Shown here one piece after another: positions 26,904 through 36,700 of a stretch of DNA of 48,470 nt. The position numbers were made by a program, and so were the translations under genes. The stretch is from contig NZ_PVLV01000074.1 in assembly GCF_002982015.1 (NCBI RefSeq), positions 1 to 48,470 on the forward strand, given 5' to 3'. The notes beneath the pieces were generated by a model. The model saw only the letters and a list, made by a program, of their open reading frames with translations. It ran no database searches and was not told the origin of the DNA. Position 1 is the first letter of the stretch. The number at the start of each line of letters is the position of its first letter. This stretch comes from Streptomyces solincola. GTDB lineage: Bacteria; Actinomycetota; Actinomycetes; Streptomycetales; Streptomycetaceae.

Positions 26904-29900
26904 GTGTCGTCTCAGTCCCCCAGTAATGCGAGCACATCGACCGACCCGGACGGACAGGGACGGAACCCTGCCGCCGCGTTCGGCGCCAACGAGTGGCTCG
27001 TCGACGAGATCTACCAGCAGTACCTCCAGGACCCGAATTCGGTCGATCGCGCCTGGTGGGACTTCTTCGCCGACTACAAGCCGGGCGCCGCCGGCTCGGC
27101 GGACAAGCCCGCGGCCGAGACCGCGCAGACCTCGACGCAGGCCGCCGCCCCGGCGCAGCAGCCGCAGGCCGCCCCCTCCGCTCAGGGACAGGTTCCCGCT
27201 CCGGCCGCCGCACAGCCGGCCGGCGCGCAGCCCGCCCCCGCGGCGAAGGCCCCCGCCGAGCAGGCCGAGCAGCCCAAGGCCGCCCCCGCGCAGCCGAAGA
27301 GCGAGCAGCCGAAGGCCGAGGCCCAGCCGAAGGCAGAGCCCAAGCCGCAGCCCAAGGCCGCCGAGCCCGCGCCGCAGACGCAGGCCAAGCCCGCCGCCAA
27401 GGCCCAGCCGAAGGCTTCCGCGGACGACGCCGAGGCCCCGGCCGGTCCCGAGTTCGTGACGCTGCGCGGCCCCTCCGCCGCGGTCGCCAAGAACATGAGC
27501 GCCTCGCTGGAGCTGCCGACCGCCACCTCGGTGCGCGCCGTCCCGGTGAAGCTGCTGTTCGACAACCGCATCGTCATCAACAACCACCTCAAGCGCGCCC
27601 GCGGCGGGAAGATCTCCTTCACCCACCTCATCGGGTACGCGATGGTGCAGGCCATCAAGGCCATGCCGTCGATGAACCACTCCTTCGCGGTGAAGGACGG
27701 CAAGCCCACCCTGGTCAAGCCGGAGCACATCAACTTCGGCCTCGCCATCGACCTGGTGAAGCCCAACGGCGAGCGCCAGCTCGTGGTGGCCGGCATCAAG
27801 AAGGCCGAGACCCTCGGCTTCTTCGAGTTCTGGCAGGCGTACGAGGACATCGTCCGCCGCGCCCGGAGCAACAAGCTGACCATGGAGGACTTCACCGGCG
27901 TCACGGTCTCCCTGACCAACCCCGGCGGCCTGGGCACCGTCCACTCGGTGCCGCGCCTGATGCCCGGTCAGTCCGTCATCATGGGCGTCGGCTCCATGGA
28001 CTACCCGGCCGAGTTCCAGGGCACCTCCCAGGACACCCTGAACAAGCTGGGCATCTCCAAGGTGATGACCCTCACCTCGACCTACGACCACCGGGTCATC
28101 CAGGGTGCCGCCTCCGGCGAGTTCCTGCGGATCGTCGCGGGCCTCCTCCTCGGCGAGGAGGGCTTCTACGACGACATCTTCAAGTCGCTGCGCATCCCCT
28201 ACGAGCCGGTGCGCTGGCTCAAGGACATCGACGCCTCGCACGACGACGACGTCACCAAGGCCGCCCGCGTCTTCGAGCTGATCCACTCCTACCGGGTCCG
28301 CGGCCACGTCATGGCCGACACCGACCCGCTGGAGTACCGCCAGCGCAAGCACCCCGACCTGGACATCACCGAGCACGGCCTCACCCTGTGGGACCTGGAG
28401 CGGGAGTTCGCGGTCGGCGGCTTCGGCGGCAAGTCCATGATGAAGCTGCGCGACATCCTCGGCGTGCTGCGCGACTCCTACTGCCGCACCACCGGCATCG
28501 AGTTCATGCACATCCAGGACCCGCGCCAGCGCAAGTGGATCCAGGACCGCGTGGAGCGTCCGCACTCCAAGCCCGAGCGCGAGGAGCAGCTGCGCATCCT
28601 GCGCCGGCTCAACGCCGCCGAGGCGTTCGAGACGTTCCTCCAGACCAAGTACGTCGGCCAGAAGCGCTTCTCGCTCGAAGGCGGCGAGTCCGTCATCCCG
28701 CTGCTGGACGCGGTGATCGACTCGGCCGCCGAGTCGCGGCTGGACGAGGTCGTCATCGGCATGGCCCACCGCGGCCGGCTGAACGTCCTGGCGAACATCG
28801 TCGGCAAGTCGTACGCGCAGATCTTCCGCGAGTTCGAGGGCAACCTCGACCCGAAGTCGATGCACGGCTCCGGCGACGTGAAGTACCACCTGGGCGCCGA
28901 GGGCACCTTCACCGGCCTGGACGGCGAGCAGATCAAGGTGTCGCTGGTCGCCAACCCCTCCCACCTGGAGGCCGTCGACCCGGTCCTGGAGGGCGTCGTC
29001 CGCGCCAAGCAGGACGTCATCAACAAGGGCGGCACCGACTTCACCGTCCTGCCGGTCGCCCTGCACGGCGACGCGGCCTTCGCGGGCCAGGGCGTGGTGG
29101 CCGAGACGCTCAACATGTCCCAGCTCCGCGGCTACCGCACCGGCGGCACCGTGCACATCGTGATCAACAACCAGGTCGGCTTCACCGCCGCCCCGGAGTC
29201 CTCGCGCTCCTCGATGTACGCCACCGACGTGGCCCGCATGATCGAGGCGCCGATCTTCCACGTGAACGGCGACGACCCCGAGGCCGTCGTGCGCGTCGCA
29301 CGGCTGGCCTTCGAGTTCCGCCAGACGTTCAACAAGGACGTCGTCATCGACCTCATCTGCTACCGCCGCCGCGGTCACAACGAGGGCGACAACCCGCAGT
29401 TCACCAACCCGCAGATGTACAGCCTGATCGACAAGAAGCGCTCGGTGCGCAAGCTCTACACCGAGTCGCTGATCGGCCGCGGCGACATCACCCTCGAAGA
29501 GGCCGAGCAGGCGCTCCAGGACTTCCAGGGCCAGCTGGAGAAGGTCTTCGCGGAGGTCCGCGAGGCCACCTCGCAGCCCGGCACCGCCCAGGTCCCCGAC
29601 GCCCAGGCCGAGTTCCCGGTCGCCGTGAACACCGGCGTCTCCGCCGAGGTCGTCAAGCAGATCGCCCAGTCCCAGGTGAACGTCCCGGACCGGGTCAAGG
29701 TCCACCCGCGGCTGATGCCGCAGCTCCAGCGCCGCGCCGCCTCCGTGGACGACGGCACCATCGACTGGGGCATGGGCGAGACCCTCGCCATCGGCGCGCT
29801 GCTGATGGAGGGCGTCCCGGTGCGCCTCTCCGGCCAGGACACCCGCCGCGGCACCTTCGGCCAGCGCCACGCGGTCCTGGTCGACCAGGAGACCGGCGAG

Positions 29901-30809
29901 GACTACACCCCGCTCCAGTACCTCTCCGAGGACCAGGCCCGCTACAACGTCTACGACTCGCTGCTCAGCGAGTACGCGGCGATGGGCTTCGAGTACGGCT
30001 ACTCGCTGGCCCGCCCGGACGCGCTGGTCATGTGGGAGGCGCAGTTCGGCGACTTCGTCAACGGCGCGCAGACGGTCGTGGACGAGTTCATCTCCTCCGC
30101 CGAGCAGAAGTGGTCGCAGACCTCCGGCGTCACCCTGCTCCTGCCGCACGGCTACGAGGGCCAAGGCCCGGACCACTCCTCGGCCCGCCCCGAGCGCTTC
30201 CTCCAGATGTGCGCGCAGAACAACATGACCGTCGCCATGCCGACGCTCCCGTCCAACTACTTCCACCTCCTGCGGTGGCAGGTGCACAACCCGCACCACA
30301 AGCCGCTGGTCGTCTTCACCCCGAAGTCGATGCTGCGCCTGAAGGCGGCGGCCTCGTCGGTGGAGGAGTTCACCACCGGCGGCTTCCGCCCCGTCATCGG
30401 CGACGACACCGTCTCGCCCGAGGCGGTCCGCAAGGTCGTCTTCTGCGCCGGCAAGGTCTACTACGACCTGGAGGCCGAGCGCCAGAAGCGCGGCGACACC
30501 ACCACGGCCATCATCCGGCTGGAGCGCCTCTACCCCCTGCCGGGCGCGGAGCTCCAGGCCGAGATCGCCAAGTACCCGAACGCCGAGAAGTACCTGTGGA
30601 CGCAGGAGGAGCCCGCCAACCAGGGCGCCTGGCCGTTCATCGCGCTCAACCTGATCGACCACCTGGACCTGGCCGTCGGCGCGGACATCCCGCACGGCGA
30701 GCGCCTGCGCCGCATCTCGCGCCCGCACGGCTCGTCCCCGGCGGTCGGCTCCGCCAAGCGCCACCAGGCGGAGCAGGCCCAGCTCGTGGCCGAGGTCTTC
30801 GACGCGTGA
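26904..30809 (+). CDS. kgd: multifunctional 2-oxoglutarate dehydrogenase E1/E2 (Kgd/OdhA type)
   Basis: This 1301-residue actinobacterial enzyme fuses a succinyltransferase (E2) catalytic domain to a thiamine-diphosphate-dependent 2-oxoglutarate decarboxylase/dehydrogenase (E1) in the TCA cycle. Residues 15-50 carry the start motif with [15 protein letters not shown] Pro/Ala/Lys/Gln linker runs about 65-180, with the E2 domain at about 185-410 ([13 protein letters not shown], His396). E1 follows (about 420-1295): [13 protein letters not shown], a cofactor segment GDAAFAGQG...INNQVG, and the C-terminal RHAVLVDQE and QEEPANQG regions. It has no lipoyl domain, as expected for the class. GTG 26904 is chosen by homologous N terminus; GAGGG lies 11 bases upstream. 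Confidence 0.96.
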   Translation: MSSQSPSNASTSTDPDGQGRNPAAAFGANEWLVDEIYQQYLQDPNSVDRAWWDFFADYKPGAAGSADKPAAETAQTSTQAAAPAQQPQAAPSAQGQVPAPAAAQPAGAQPAPAAKAPAEQAEQPKAAPAQPKSEQPKAEAQPKAEPKPQPKAAEPAPQTQAKPAAKAQPKASADDAEAPAGPEFVTLRGPSAAVAKNMSASLELPTATSVRAVPVKLLFDNRIVINNHLKRARGGKISFTHLIGYAMVQAIKAMPSMNHSFAVKDGKPTLVKPEHINFGLAIDLVKPNGERQLVVAGIKKAETLGFFEFWQAYEDIVRRARSNKLTMEDFTGVTVSLTNPGGLGTVHSVPRLMPGQSVIMGVGSMDYPAEFQGTSQDTLNKLGISKVMTLTSTYDHRVIQGAASGEFLRIVAGLLLGEEGFYDDIFKSLRIPYEPVRWLKDIDASHDDDVTKAARVFELIHSYRVRGHVMADTDPLEYRQRKHPDLDITEHGLTLWDLEREFAVGGFGGKSMMKLRDILGVLRDSYCRTTGIEFMHIQDPRQRKWIQDRVERPHSKPEREEQLRILRRLNAAEAFETFLQTKYVGQKRFSLEGGESVIPLLDAVIDSAAESRLDEVVIGMAHRGRLNVLANIVGKSYAQIFREFEGNLDPKSMHGSGDVKYHLGAEGTFTGLDGEQIKVSLVANPSHLEAVDPVLEGVVRAKQDVINKGGTDFTVLPVALHGDAAFAGQGVVAETLNMSQLRGYRTGGTVHIVINNQVGFTAAPESSRSSMYATDVARMIEAPIFHVNGDDPEAVVRVARLAFEFRQTFNKDVVIDLICYRRRGHNEGDNPQFTNPQMYSLIDKKRSVRKLYTESLIGRGDITLEEAEQALQDFQGQLEKVFAEVREATSQPGTAQVPDAQAEFPVAVNTGVSAEVVKQIAQSQVNVPDRVKVHPRLMPQLQRRAASVDDGTIDWGMGETLAIGALLMEGVPVRLSGQDTRRGTFGQRHAVLVDQETGEDYTPLQYLSEDQARYNVYDSLLSEYAAMGFEYGYSLARPDALVMWEAQFGDFVNGAQTVVDEFISSAEQKWSQTSGVTLLLPHGYEGQGPDHSSARPERFLQMCAQNNMTVAMPTLPSNYFHLLRWQVHNPHHKPLVVFTPKSMLRLKAAASSVEEFTTGGFRPVIGDDTVSPEAVRKVVFCAGKVYYDLEAERQKRGDTTTAIIRLERLYPLPGAELQAEIAKYPNAEKYLWTQEEPANQGAWPFIALNLIDHLDLAVGADIPHGERLRRISRPHGSSPAVGSAKRHQAEQAQLVAEVFDA

Positions 30810-30827
30810 CGCCGTAGGCGACGAACG

Positions 30828-30868
30828 GGAGCGCCCCCTGCCGGACCCGGTCCGGCAGGGGGCGCTCC
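30828..30868. terminator. near-perfect palindromic terminator after kgd
   Basis: Positions 30828-30847 and 30849-30868 are exact complements of 20 bases each around one central base, starting GGAGCGCCCCC. In practice it would form a stem of about 18 bp with a small loop. It lies in the 75-base gap between kgd and the convergent DUF397 gene and should work in both directions. Confidence 0.88.
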
Positions 30869-30884
30869 GTCGTTCCCGACGGCC

Positions 30885-31124
30885 TCAGCCCCGGGCGGCG
30901 AAGGACACGAAGCTCGCCCAGGACCCGGGCGCGACGGCGAGCTGGGGGCCGCTCTTGTCCTTGGAGTCGCGGACCCGGACGGCGTCCAGGGTGTTGGCCA
31001 CCTCGACGCAGTTGTCACCCGAACCGCTGCTGTAGCTGCTCTTGACCCAGGCCACCTCGACGCAGTTGTCCCCCGCGCTGCCGCTGTAGCTGCTTTTGAA
31101 CCAGGCCAGTTCTGTGGTGCTCAT
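30885..31124 (-). CDS. DUF397 protein with duplicated first half
   Basis: The 79-residue protein belongs to DUF397, small acidic proteins encoded with WhiJ/BldB-type regulators in Streptomyces, probably binding them. The usual W-x-KSSYS...NCVEVA module occurs twice in tandem (residues 7-24 and 25-42), before a single VRVRDSKD...WASFV tail, so it is longer than the usual ~60-65 residues. Its ATG overlaps the regulator's stop by four bases (ATGA). A bidirectional terminator lies beyond the stop. Confidence 0.9.
   Translation of the reverse strand: MSTTELAWFKSSYSGSAGDNCVEVAWVKSSYSSGSGDNCVEVANTLDAVRVRDSKDKSGPQLAVAPGSWASFVSFAARG
30997..31104. repeat. 54-bp in-frame tandem duplication in the DUF397 gene
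   Basis: Two copies, 30997-31050 and 31051-31104, have an 18-codon period and share, for example, GCCACCTCGACGCAGTTGTC. They code AWFKSSYSGSAGDNCVEV and AWVKSSYSSGSGDNCVEV. The differences (mainly around the serine/glycine turn) show that the event is not brand new. Confidence 0.9.
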
Positions 31125-31942
31125 CTCGCTCCTCGCATCTGCCGCAACAGGCTCAGGGACTCCTCCAGGGAGAGCGCCTGTGACCGCATCCTGGCATACC
31201 GCATCTGGAGCGTGCTGACCACTTTGGGATCGGTGATGAGATGGCCGCTCTCCTGCCCCTCGGAGTACGCGAACCACTGGTTGTCCGGCGTTTCCAGGAG
31301 GGCGATGGGGCCGTCCATGCCCCCGTGCATCGCCCGCGCGAGCGGCATGACCTGCACCTCGATGTTGCGCTGCTCGGCCAGCGTGAGGATGTGATCGATC
31401 TGCCCCGGCGCCACCTGCTCGCCGCGCACCAGCACATGCTCCTCGACGATGAAGCTGAACGCCGTGTTGGGCCGCTCGTAGAGCAGTTGCTGCCGCTCCG
31501 CCCGAGCCGTCAGACGTGCCTCGATCTGGTCGTCCCCGAATGGTGGCAAGTGATTGGCGAACAGTCTCCGCGCGTACTCCTCCGTCTGAAGCAGTCCCGG
31601 CACCAACCGGCACTCGTACGTGTAGAGGCTGATCGCCGTCTTCTCCAGCTCGGCCCACTGGCGGAACCAGCTCGCCAGCCCCTTTCGCCGCGAGAGGTAC
31701 TTCGCCGCGCCCCGGATCGCGTCGAACGCGTCCAGGACCTCCTCCGCCCTCTCCACGAAGCCCGCCGACGGGAGGCGGCGGCCCTGCTCCACGGAGGCGA
31801 TCGTCGGCACCGAGTACCCGACCAGCGGGGCGAACTGCTCCTGGGTCAGCCGGGCGCGTCGCCGGAACGCCTTGACCACCTCCCCGAACGCCTTCAGGCT
31901 GTCGGAGGTCTCCGGCTCCGAAGTCCCGTCGTCCAGCGCCAT
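31121..31942 (-). CDS. XRE-family regulator with DUF5753 domain (WhiJ-like)
   Basis: This 273-residue DNA-binding protein starts with a Cro/CI helix-turn-helix (about residues 18-75: RRRARLTQEQFAPLVGYS, then TIASVEQGRRLPS) and continues with a DUF5753 domain (about 85-270: CRLVPGLLQTEEYARRL near 110, MPLARAMHGGMDGPIALLE near 200). These regulators pair with small DUF397 proteins and influence development or antibiotic production in Streptomyces. A GGAGGT SD precedes the ATG at 31942. It is coupled to the DUF397 gene and divergent from an anti-sigma-like ATPase, the usual three-gene arrangement. Confidence 0.92.
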   Translation of the reverse strand: MALDDGTSEPETSDSLKAFGEVVKAFRRRARLTQEQFAPLVGYSVPTIASVEQGRRLPSAGFVERAEEVLDAFDAIRGAAKYLSRRKGLASWFRQWAELEKTAISLYTYECRLVPGLLQTEEYARRLFANHLPPFGDDQIEARLTARAERQQLLYERPNTAFSFIVEEHVLVRGEQVAPGQIDHILTLAEQRNIEVQVMPLARAMHGGMDGPIALLETPDNQWFAYSEGQESGHLITDPKVVSTLQMRYARMRSQALSLEESLSLLRQMRGAR

Positions 31943-32023
31943 GTCCGGTCACCTCCGCGTCGGTGTCGCTCGCAACCGCAACATCGTGACGCCCTGTCAC
32001 CGGTACCGTCCACACTTCGTACC

Positions 32024-32044
32024 CGTACGCTGACTGAGCGTACG
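32024..32044. promoter_or_regulatory. inverted repeat in the divergent WhiJ-like/ATPase promoter region
   Basis: CGTACGCT-GACTG-AGCGTACG is an exact inverted repeat with 8-bp arms, nested inside a looser one (CACTTCGTAC...GTACGAGTG). Each arm also contains TACGCT on one strand, a plausible -10, so the element could be both a divergent promoter core and the operator of the XRE regulator. Function is inferred from position and symmetry. Confidence 0.6.
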
Positions 32045-32092
32045 AGTGGCTGATCTGGAGTACCGGCCTCCCACCGGGCCAAAGTCACTGCC

Positions 32093-32578
32093 ATGAGCAA
32101 CCCGGCGTCGCCCCCACGGGGACCACTCGCACAACTGTCCGTGACCGCACCGGCGTTCGTCCAGCGGTTCAGCTCCACCCCGCGCGGGGCCAGGCTCGCC
32201 CGCCGGCTCGCGGCGCACCAGCTCGACCGCTGGGGCTTCCCGCACGGCGGCGCGCTCTCGGACGCGGCCGTGCTCATCGTGGCCGAGCTGGCCGCCAACG
32301 CGGTCACCCACGGGCGGGTGACGGGGCGGGACTTCGAGCTGCGGCTGGAGCGGGCCGCCGGCGCGGTGCTGCGGATCGAGGTGACCGACACCCGGGGCGA
32401 GCAGCGGCCGCCCGGTCCCGGCGAGCTGCCGAGGGCCGACCCGGAGCAGGTCGGCGGGCGGGGGCTGCTGCTGGTGGAGGCGCTGGCCGACCGGTGGTGC
32501 GTGCTGGACCGCGTACCGCCGGGCAAGACCGTACGCGCGGAGCTGGACGTGCCCGCGCGGCTCACGCGGGACCGCTGA
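32093..32578 (+). CDS. anti-sigma-factor-like ATP-binding protein (RsbW/HATPase_c_2)
   Basis: The 161-residue protein is a GHKL ATPase of the small soluble type related to RsbW/SpoIIAB. N box VAELAANAVTHG (about residues 63-74), EVTDTRGEQRPP near 98 and GGRGLLLVEALADRW near 122 are present. Family members bind sigma factors or phosphorylate anti-sigma antagonists; those next to WhiJ-like/DUF397 pairs have no assigned sigma factor. There is no good SD; CAAAGT lies 7 bases before the ATG. Its last 17 bases overlap the convergent immunity-like gene. Confidence 0.88.
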   Translation: MSNPASPPRGPLAQLSVTAPAFVQRFSSTPRGARLARRLAAHQLDRWGFPHGGALSDAAVLIVAELAANAVTHGRVTGRDFELRLERAAGAVLRIEVTDTRGEQRPPGPGELPRADPEQVGGRGLLLVEALADRWCVLDRVPPGKTVRAELDVPARLTRDR

Positions 32579-33116
32579 TCACGGTCCCTTCGGGCAGCTT
32601 GCGCACCTGGCGGGCGATGGCGACGCAGTCGTCGAAGTAGGCCCGGCGGTCGGTGCGTTCGCGGTTGGCCAGGTCGTCCTCGCCGCCCAGGAGCAGCGGT
32701 GTCCGGTAGCCCACCGCCTCGTCGAAGCCCAGGGGGTCCGGGTCGCCGGGGTAGGTCTCCCGCCACGCGCGGAAGTCGGCGGCCCCGAACGGGTCGCCGT
32801 CCTCCTCGGCGGCCGCCGCGCACCAGGCGTCCAGGTCGAGCCCGGTCGCCGTGGCCAGGCCCCTGGCGGGGTCGACCACGACGACGCCGTCCGCCCCGGC
32901 CAGCAGCTCGCGCCCGGCCCAGTCGAAGGCGAACGGGAAGTACCGCCCGTCGATCCCCTTGGCCAGCCGCACGCAGGCCGCGTACGACTCCTGCGCGGAG
33001 GCGGGCGTGTGGAACCGCAGCAGTCCGTGCGCCAGGGTCCGCCCCGACGGCGAGGCCTTGGGTTCTTCGACCGTGCCTGTCACCGAGTAGCGCCGCAGCA
33101 GTGCGTCAACACTCAT
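32562..33116 (-). CDS. Tdi1/DUF1851-like immunity protein
   Basis: The 184-residue protein begins MSVDALLRRYSV, has a central FAFDWAGRELL...VVVVDPARG segment (about 70-95), and ends with GYRTPLLLGGEDDLANRE...YFDDCVAIARQV (about 137-172), which resembles the C-terminal pattern of DUF1851/T6SS-immunity Tdi1 proteins. Such proteins neutralise ADP-ribosylating or other effectors; here it is probably one of an immunity set downstream of the RHS toxin. GGAGGTGGAGG 5 bases upstream fixes the start at 33116. It lies 172 bases downstream of the Imm10-like gene, same strand. The family call rests on remembered motifs. Confidence 0.7.
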   Translation of the reverse strand: MSVDALLRRYSVTGTVEEPKASPSGRTLAHGLLRFHTPASAQESYAACVRLAKGIDGRYFPFAFDWAGRELLAGADGVVVVDPARGLATATGLDLDAWCAAAAEEDGDPFGAADFRAWRETYPGDPDPLGFDEAVGYRTPLLLGGEDDLANRERTDRRAYFDDCVAIARQVRKLPEGTVISGPA

Positions 33117-33288
33117 TCTGCCTCCACCTCCGACGAATTGGGCCACGAGGTTCGCCTCCGACTCGTGCTCGGTGTGCCCATCCAGGTCAAGACCCTCTGC
33201 GCCACCACACGACGGAACCCGGTCACCGTGAGACGCATGTCCACGATGACCGGGCTCCTCTGATCCGTGTCAGCTCGCGATCACGATT

Positions 33289-33723
33289 CTACGAGTCGGT
33301 CCCCGGGTCAGCGAGAGCCGATCCACCGAGATGCGGACGCTTTTCGGACGCGCCCCAGTCCAGGATCTCTCGAAGCCTGGCAGCCAGAACGGCGCGATCG
33401 ACGTCTACTCCCTCCAGATGCACTGCGACCCCGGAGGGGACTTCGAGGGCTCCCGCGCCCTCCTCGGTGAACTCGAGTGTGAGAAGCGCATCGGTCAACT
33501 GCACACTGCGCAGACACCCGTAGGCGGTGAAACCCCGCTCCGTGGAGATGTTGTACGAGTCCAGGCCTGCTTCGATCTCCTGTTCGTCCGGGTCGTACGT
33601 GGATCGCTGGATCGACAGCGACATGTCTTCGCCGCTTTCAGTCGCTCCCGCGACAGCTACTTCGAGGGTCTCTTCATCGTCGTAGTCCTCGAAGAAGCCG
33701 ATTTCCGTCGCTGTCAGCCTCAT
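33289..33723 (-). CDS. Imm10-like immunity protein of the RHS toxin
   Basis: This acidic 144-residue protein matches my memory of the Imm10 family: the central stretch SIQRSTYDPDEQEIEAGLDSY is followed by an aromatic YGCLRSVQLTDALLTLEFTEEG strand pair. Immunity proteins bind and block the cognate toxin domain in the producing cell. Its ATG overlaps the TGA of the RHS gene (ATGA), with GGGAGG 8 bases upstream, so it is translationally coupled to the toxin, which is strong positional evidence for the role even if the family assignment is wrong. Base composition is visibly less G+C-rich than neighbours. Confidence 0.82.
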   Translation of the reverse strand: MRLTATEIGFFEDYDDEETLEVAVAGATESGEDMSLSIQRSTYDPDEQEIEAGLDSYNISTERGFTAYGCLRSVQLTDALLTLEFTEEGAGALEVPSGVAVHLEGVDVDRAVLAARLREILDWGASEKRPHLGGSALADPGTDS

Positions 33724-36700
33724 CGCCGACGCCTCCCTCCGCTGGCCACCCATGTTCCGGCGCCCTTGACACCGTCCCAAACATACGTGACGGAAACGCC
33801 CAGCTCTCGAACCATTCGGTTCATGGCTCCTCTGCATCGCGAGCATGGGGGAAGTTGTCCCTGCATCCTCACGACATCGCCACGACTCAGCGGGTACTTA
33901 CCAAAGAAGGGGTCGTTGGGCAGCGACACCTTCGGCCCCGTGGACGCTCCCGCCATGCGGGAGAAGCGGTGCTCTGTGTGAGTGAACGCCGTGTTGTTCG
34001 GGTAACCCAAGGAGTCTTCCTGCGGCGTCATGTCACCGCTCTCCAGCGTGACGTTGACCTTGGACTGACCGTCTGCACCGGTAACCGATATGTCGCACAT
34101 GTGGCCATTGCCGCCTGTGTTGTGTACCAGGACAGATGTCCGGCCAGCAGCGACGTAGTACGTATGCGCGTCTGTGACGGTCAGGTTGTGGGCCGTGGCT
34201 TGAGCGGTCCATCGCTGCACCGCGCGGATCTGCACCAGGGTGCCGCCTGATGTGCGCAGCCACTGACCGACTTCAAGCTGGCCGGCATCCACCCACTTGC
34301 CCAGGGCCGGTACCCAGAACGGGTGGCCCTGAGTGGCGGTCACTGTGGACTCCTGGCCCTTCCTCTCTCCGTGTCCAACGGCCATCGTGACCTTGACGAG
34401 GTGCTTCCGCCCTTCCCCGATGATGGTGGCAGTCGCCGTCTGGATCGTGGACTTGCCGGTCTTGGGGTCGGTGGCGATGACCTTGTCACCCACCTTGACC
34501 TTCTCGATCGGTTTCTTGCTGCCGTCAGCCATCAGCACCTGAGTGCCGGGAACGAAGCTGTTCGGCGTGGGACAGCTACCGTTTCCGCCCGACAGCGATT
34601 GGGACACCTGGTCCTGCACCGCCTCGGACGCTTGGTCCTTGGCCTCGGACTTGGCTTCTTCCCGGGCCTTGGACGAACCGCCGCGCTGTGCCGGCTTCCT
34701 CGCCTGCGACGGCTTCGGCCGCGGCTTGGGCTGTGCCCTCGGCTTGGGCCTCGGCTTGGGCCGAGCCGCCGCCTTGCGGGCCGCTGCCCTCTTGGCCGCG
34801 GCACGACGGGCCGCCGCACGCGCGGCCTTGGCCCGTGCCTGGGCGGCCGCACGCCTCGCCGCGGCGCGCTTGGCCGCCGCACGCTGAGCGGCACGCTTGG
34901 CCGCGGCGCGCTTGGCCGCCGCCGCCTTGCGGGCCGCCTCGCGCTTGGCCTTGGCGGCCGCACGCTTGGCCGCCTCGATGGCACGCTTGCGGGCCAGGGC
35001 CGCAGCACGACGGGCCGCCGCCTGGGCCGCCTTGCGGGCCGCGATGATCGCCGCCCGGCGGGCCGCCGCACGAATGGCCGCCTGGATCGCGATCCGGGCG
35101 GCGATGCCGATCAGGATCGGGAAGAACTCGCCCGACGGGTCCGAGAACGTCGCCGGGGCGTTGTTGCTGTAGGCGTACGGGTTGATCGTCGCCGGGTTGC
35201 TGTAGTCGACCATCGGGTCGACCGAGATGAACCGGCCCGTCGCCGGGTCGTAGTCGCGGGCGCCGAGCCTGGTCAGGCCGGTGTCCGCGTCTCTGGTGCC
35301 GCCGACGAAGCCGCGGTCGCCCGGCCAGTCCGAGGGTTGGGCGCCTCGCTGCTCCCCGAAGGGCATCATCTTGCGCCGGGTCACGGCCAGGTTGGCGCTG
35401 GCCATGTCCACCACGGTGTGTGAGCTGCCGTGGTGATCGGCGAGCATCAGCTCCCGGCCGCCGCCGGTGGACCGCACGGTGGTGGAGCCGTCCGGGTGGG
35501 CGTAGAAGCGCTGGGCCTTGACGGAGGTCAGGTCGGCGCTGACGGTCAGCTCCGCCTCTCCCAGATACAGCGTCTTGCTGCCGTCCGCACCGGTGCGGAT
35601 CAGACGCCCGCCGTCCGACCCATAGAGGTAACTGGTGGACTGGGTGCCGCCGCCCTCGACGGGCCAGGACACCTTGCGCATCTGGCCTTCGACGTCCCAC
35701 TCCAGGGTCTGGGTGGTGCCGCCGTGCTGACGGGTGGTGGTGTTGCCGGCCTTGTCGTAGGCGAAGGTGTTGAGCCGCTCGCCGGCCGGCCCGGTGGACT
35801 TGACCTCGGCGAGGGCGTTGGGGCCGCCGACGCCGGGCTTGCCGTAGGTGTAGGTCCGGGTGACGTTCTTGCTGGTGTCACCGGTGGTGTCGTGCTCGGT
35901 GAGCTTGGTGCGGTTGCCCGCGGCGTCGAACTCGAACGACTGCCAGTAGGCGTCAGGACCGCCGACGGTGTCCTTGGAGGGACCGGCGCTGCAGTCCTCG
36001 GTCTTCGCAGTCCAGGCCGAGGTCATCTGCCTCAGCTTGTCGTAGACGAAGCACTGGGTGTCGGTCTTGCCCGAGTCTGGAGCGGCCGCGCCGGGAGCGT
36101 CGGTGATCTTGGTGACGTTGCCGGCGTCGTCGTACCCGTAGCGGGTCTCGCTGATCCGGCCCGGGGTGATCGAGCGGTCGAAGGTCGCGTTGGTCAGCCG
36201 ACGGGTGAACTCGTCGTAGATGTAGCTGCCGTAGACCTTCTTGTTGAGCGTGCCCGCGTCAGTGCGCAGGATCTCGCCGAACGCCGAGTACTGCACGTCG
36301 TTCAGGTACATGGTGGCGCCGCCGATGGAGATCGGCAGGTCGTCGGAGTTGTACCGGAAGATGACCGGCTCGGTGGTCAGGCCGCCCAGACCCGGCAACT
36401 GGGCCACGGCGATGTTGCCGGTCGGGGTGTAGGTGTACGAGTAGGCGTAGGTGCCGGCGAGTCCGGTCTCCTCCGCCGGGATGACGGTCTTCGACTTCTT
36501 GACCCGGTAGGCGTTGTCGTACTCGGTGATCTCGTCCCGGTACTCGCGACCGTTGTCGTAGCGGATGGACGCCGTGGGCAGCCCCTTGCCGAGGGTGTCA
36601 TAGGTCCACTCGAGCCGCTTGGGTCCGGTGGCGCTCCCCTCACGAAGGGACGTGGGGCGGCCGCCGTTGTCATACGTCGTGACCAGCTTGTTGCCGCGCG

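Noticed and set aside
26799..30764. 1321-codon open frame antisense to kgd
   Set aside because: No recognisable motif, composition of an antisense shadow; kgd explains the region.
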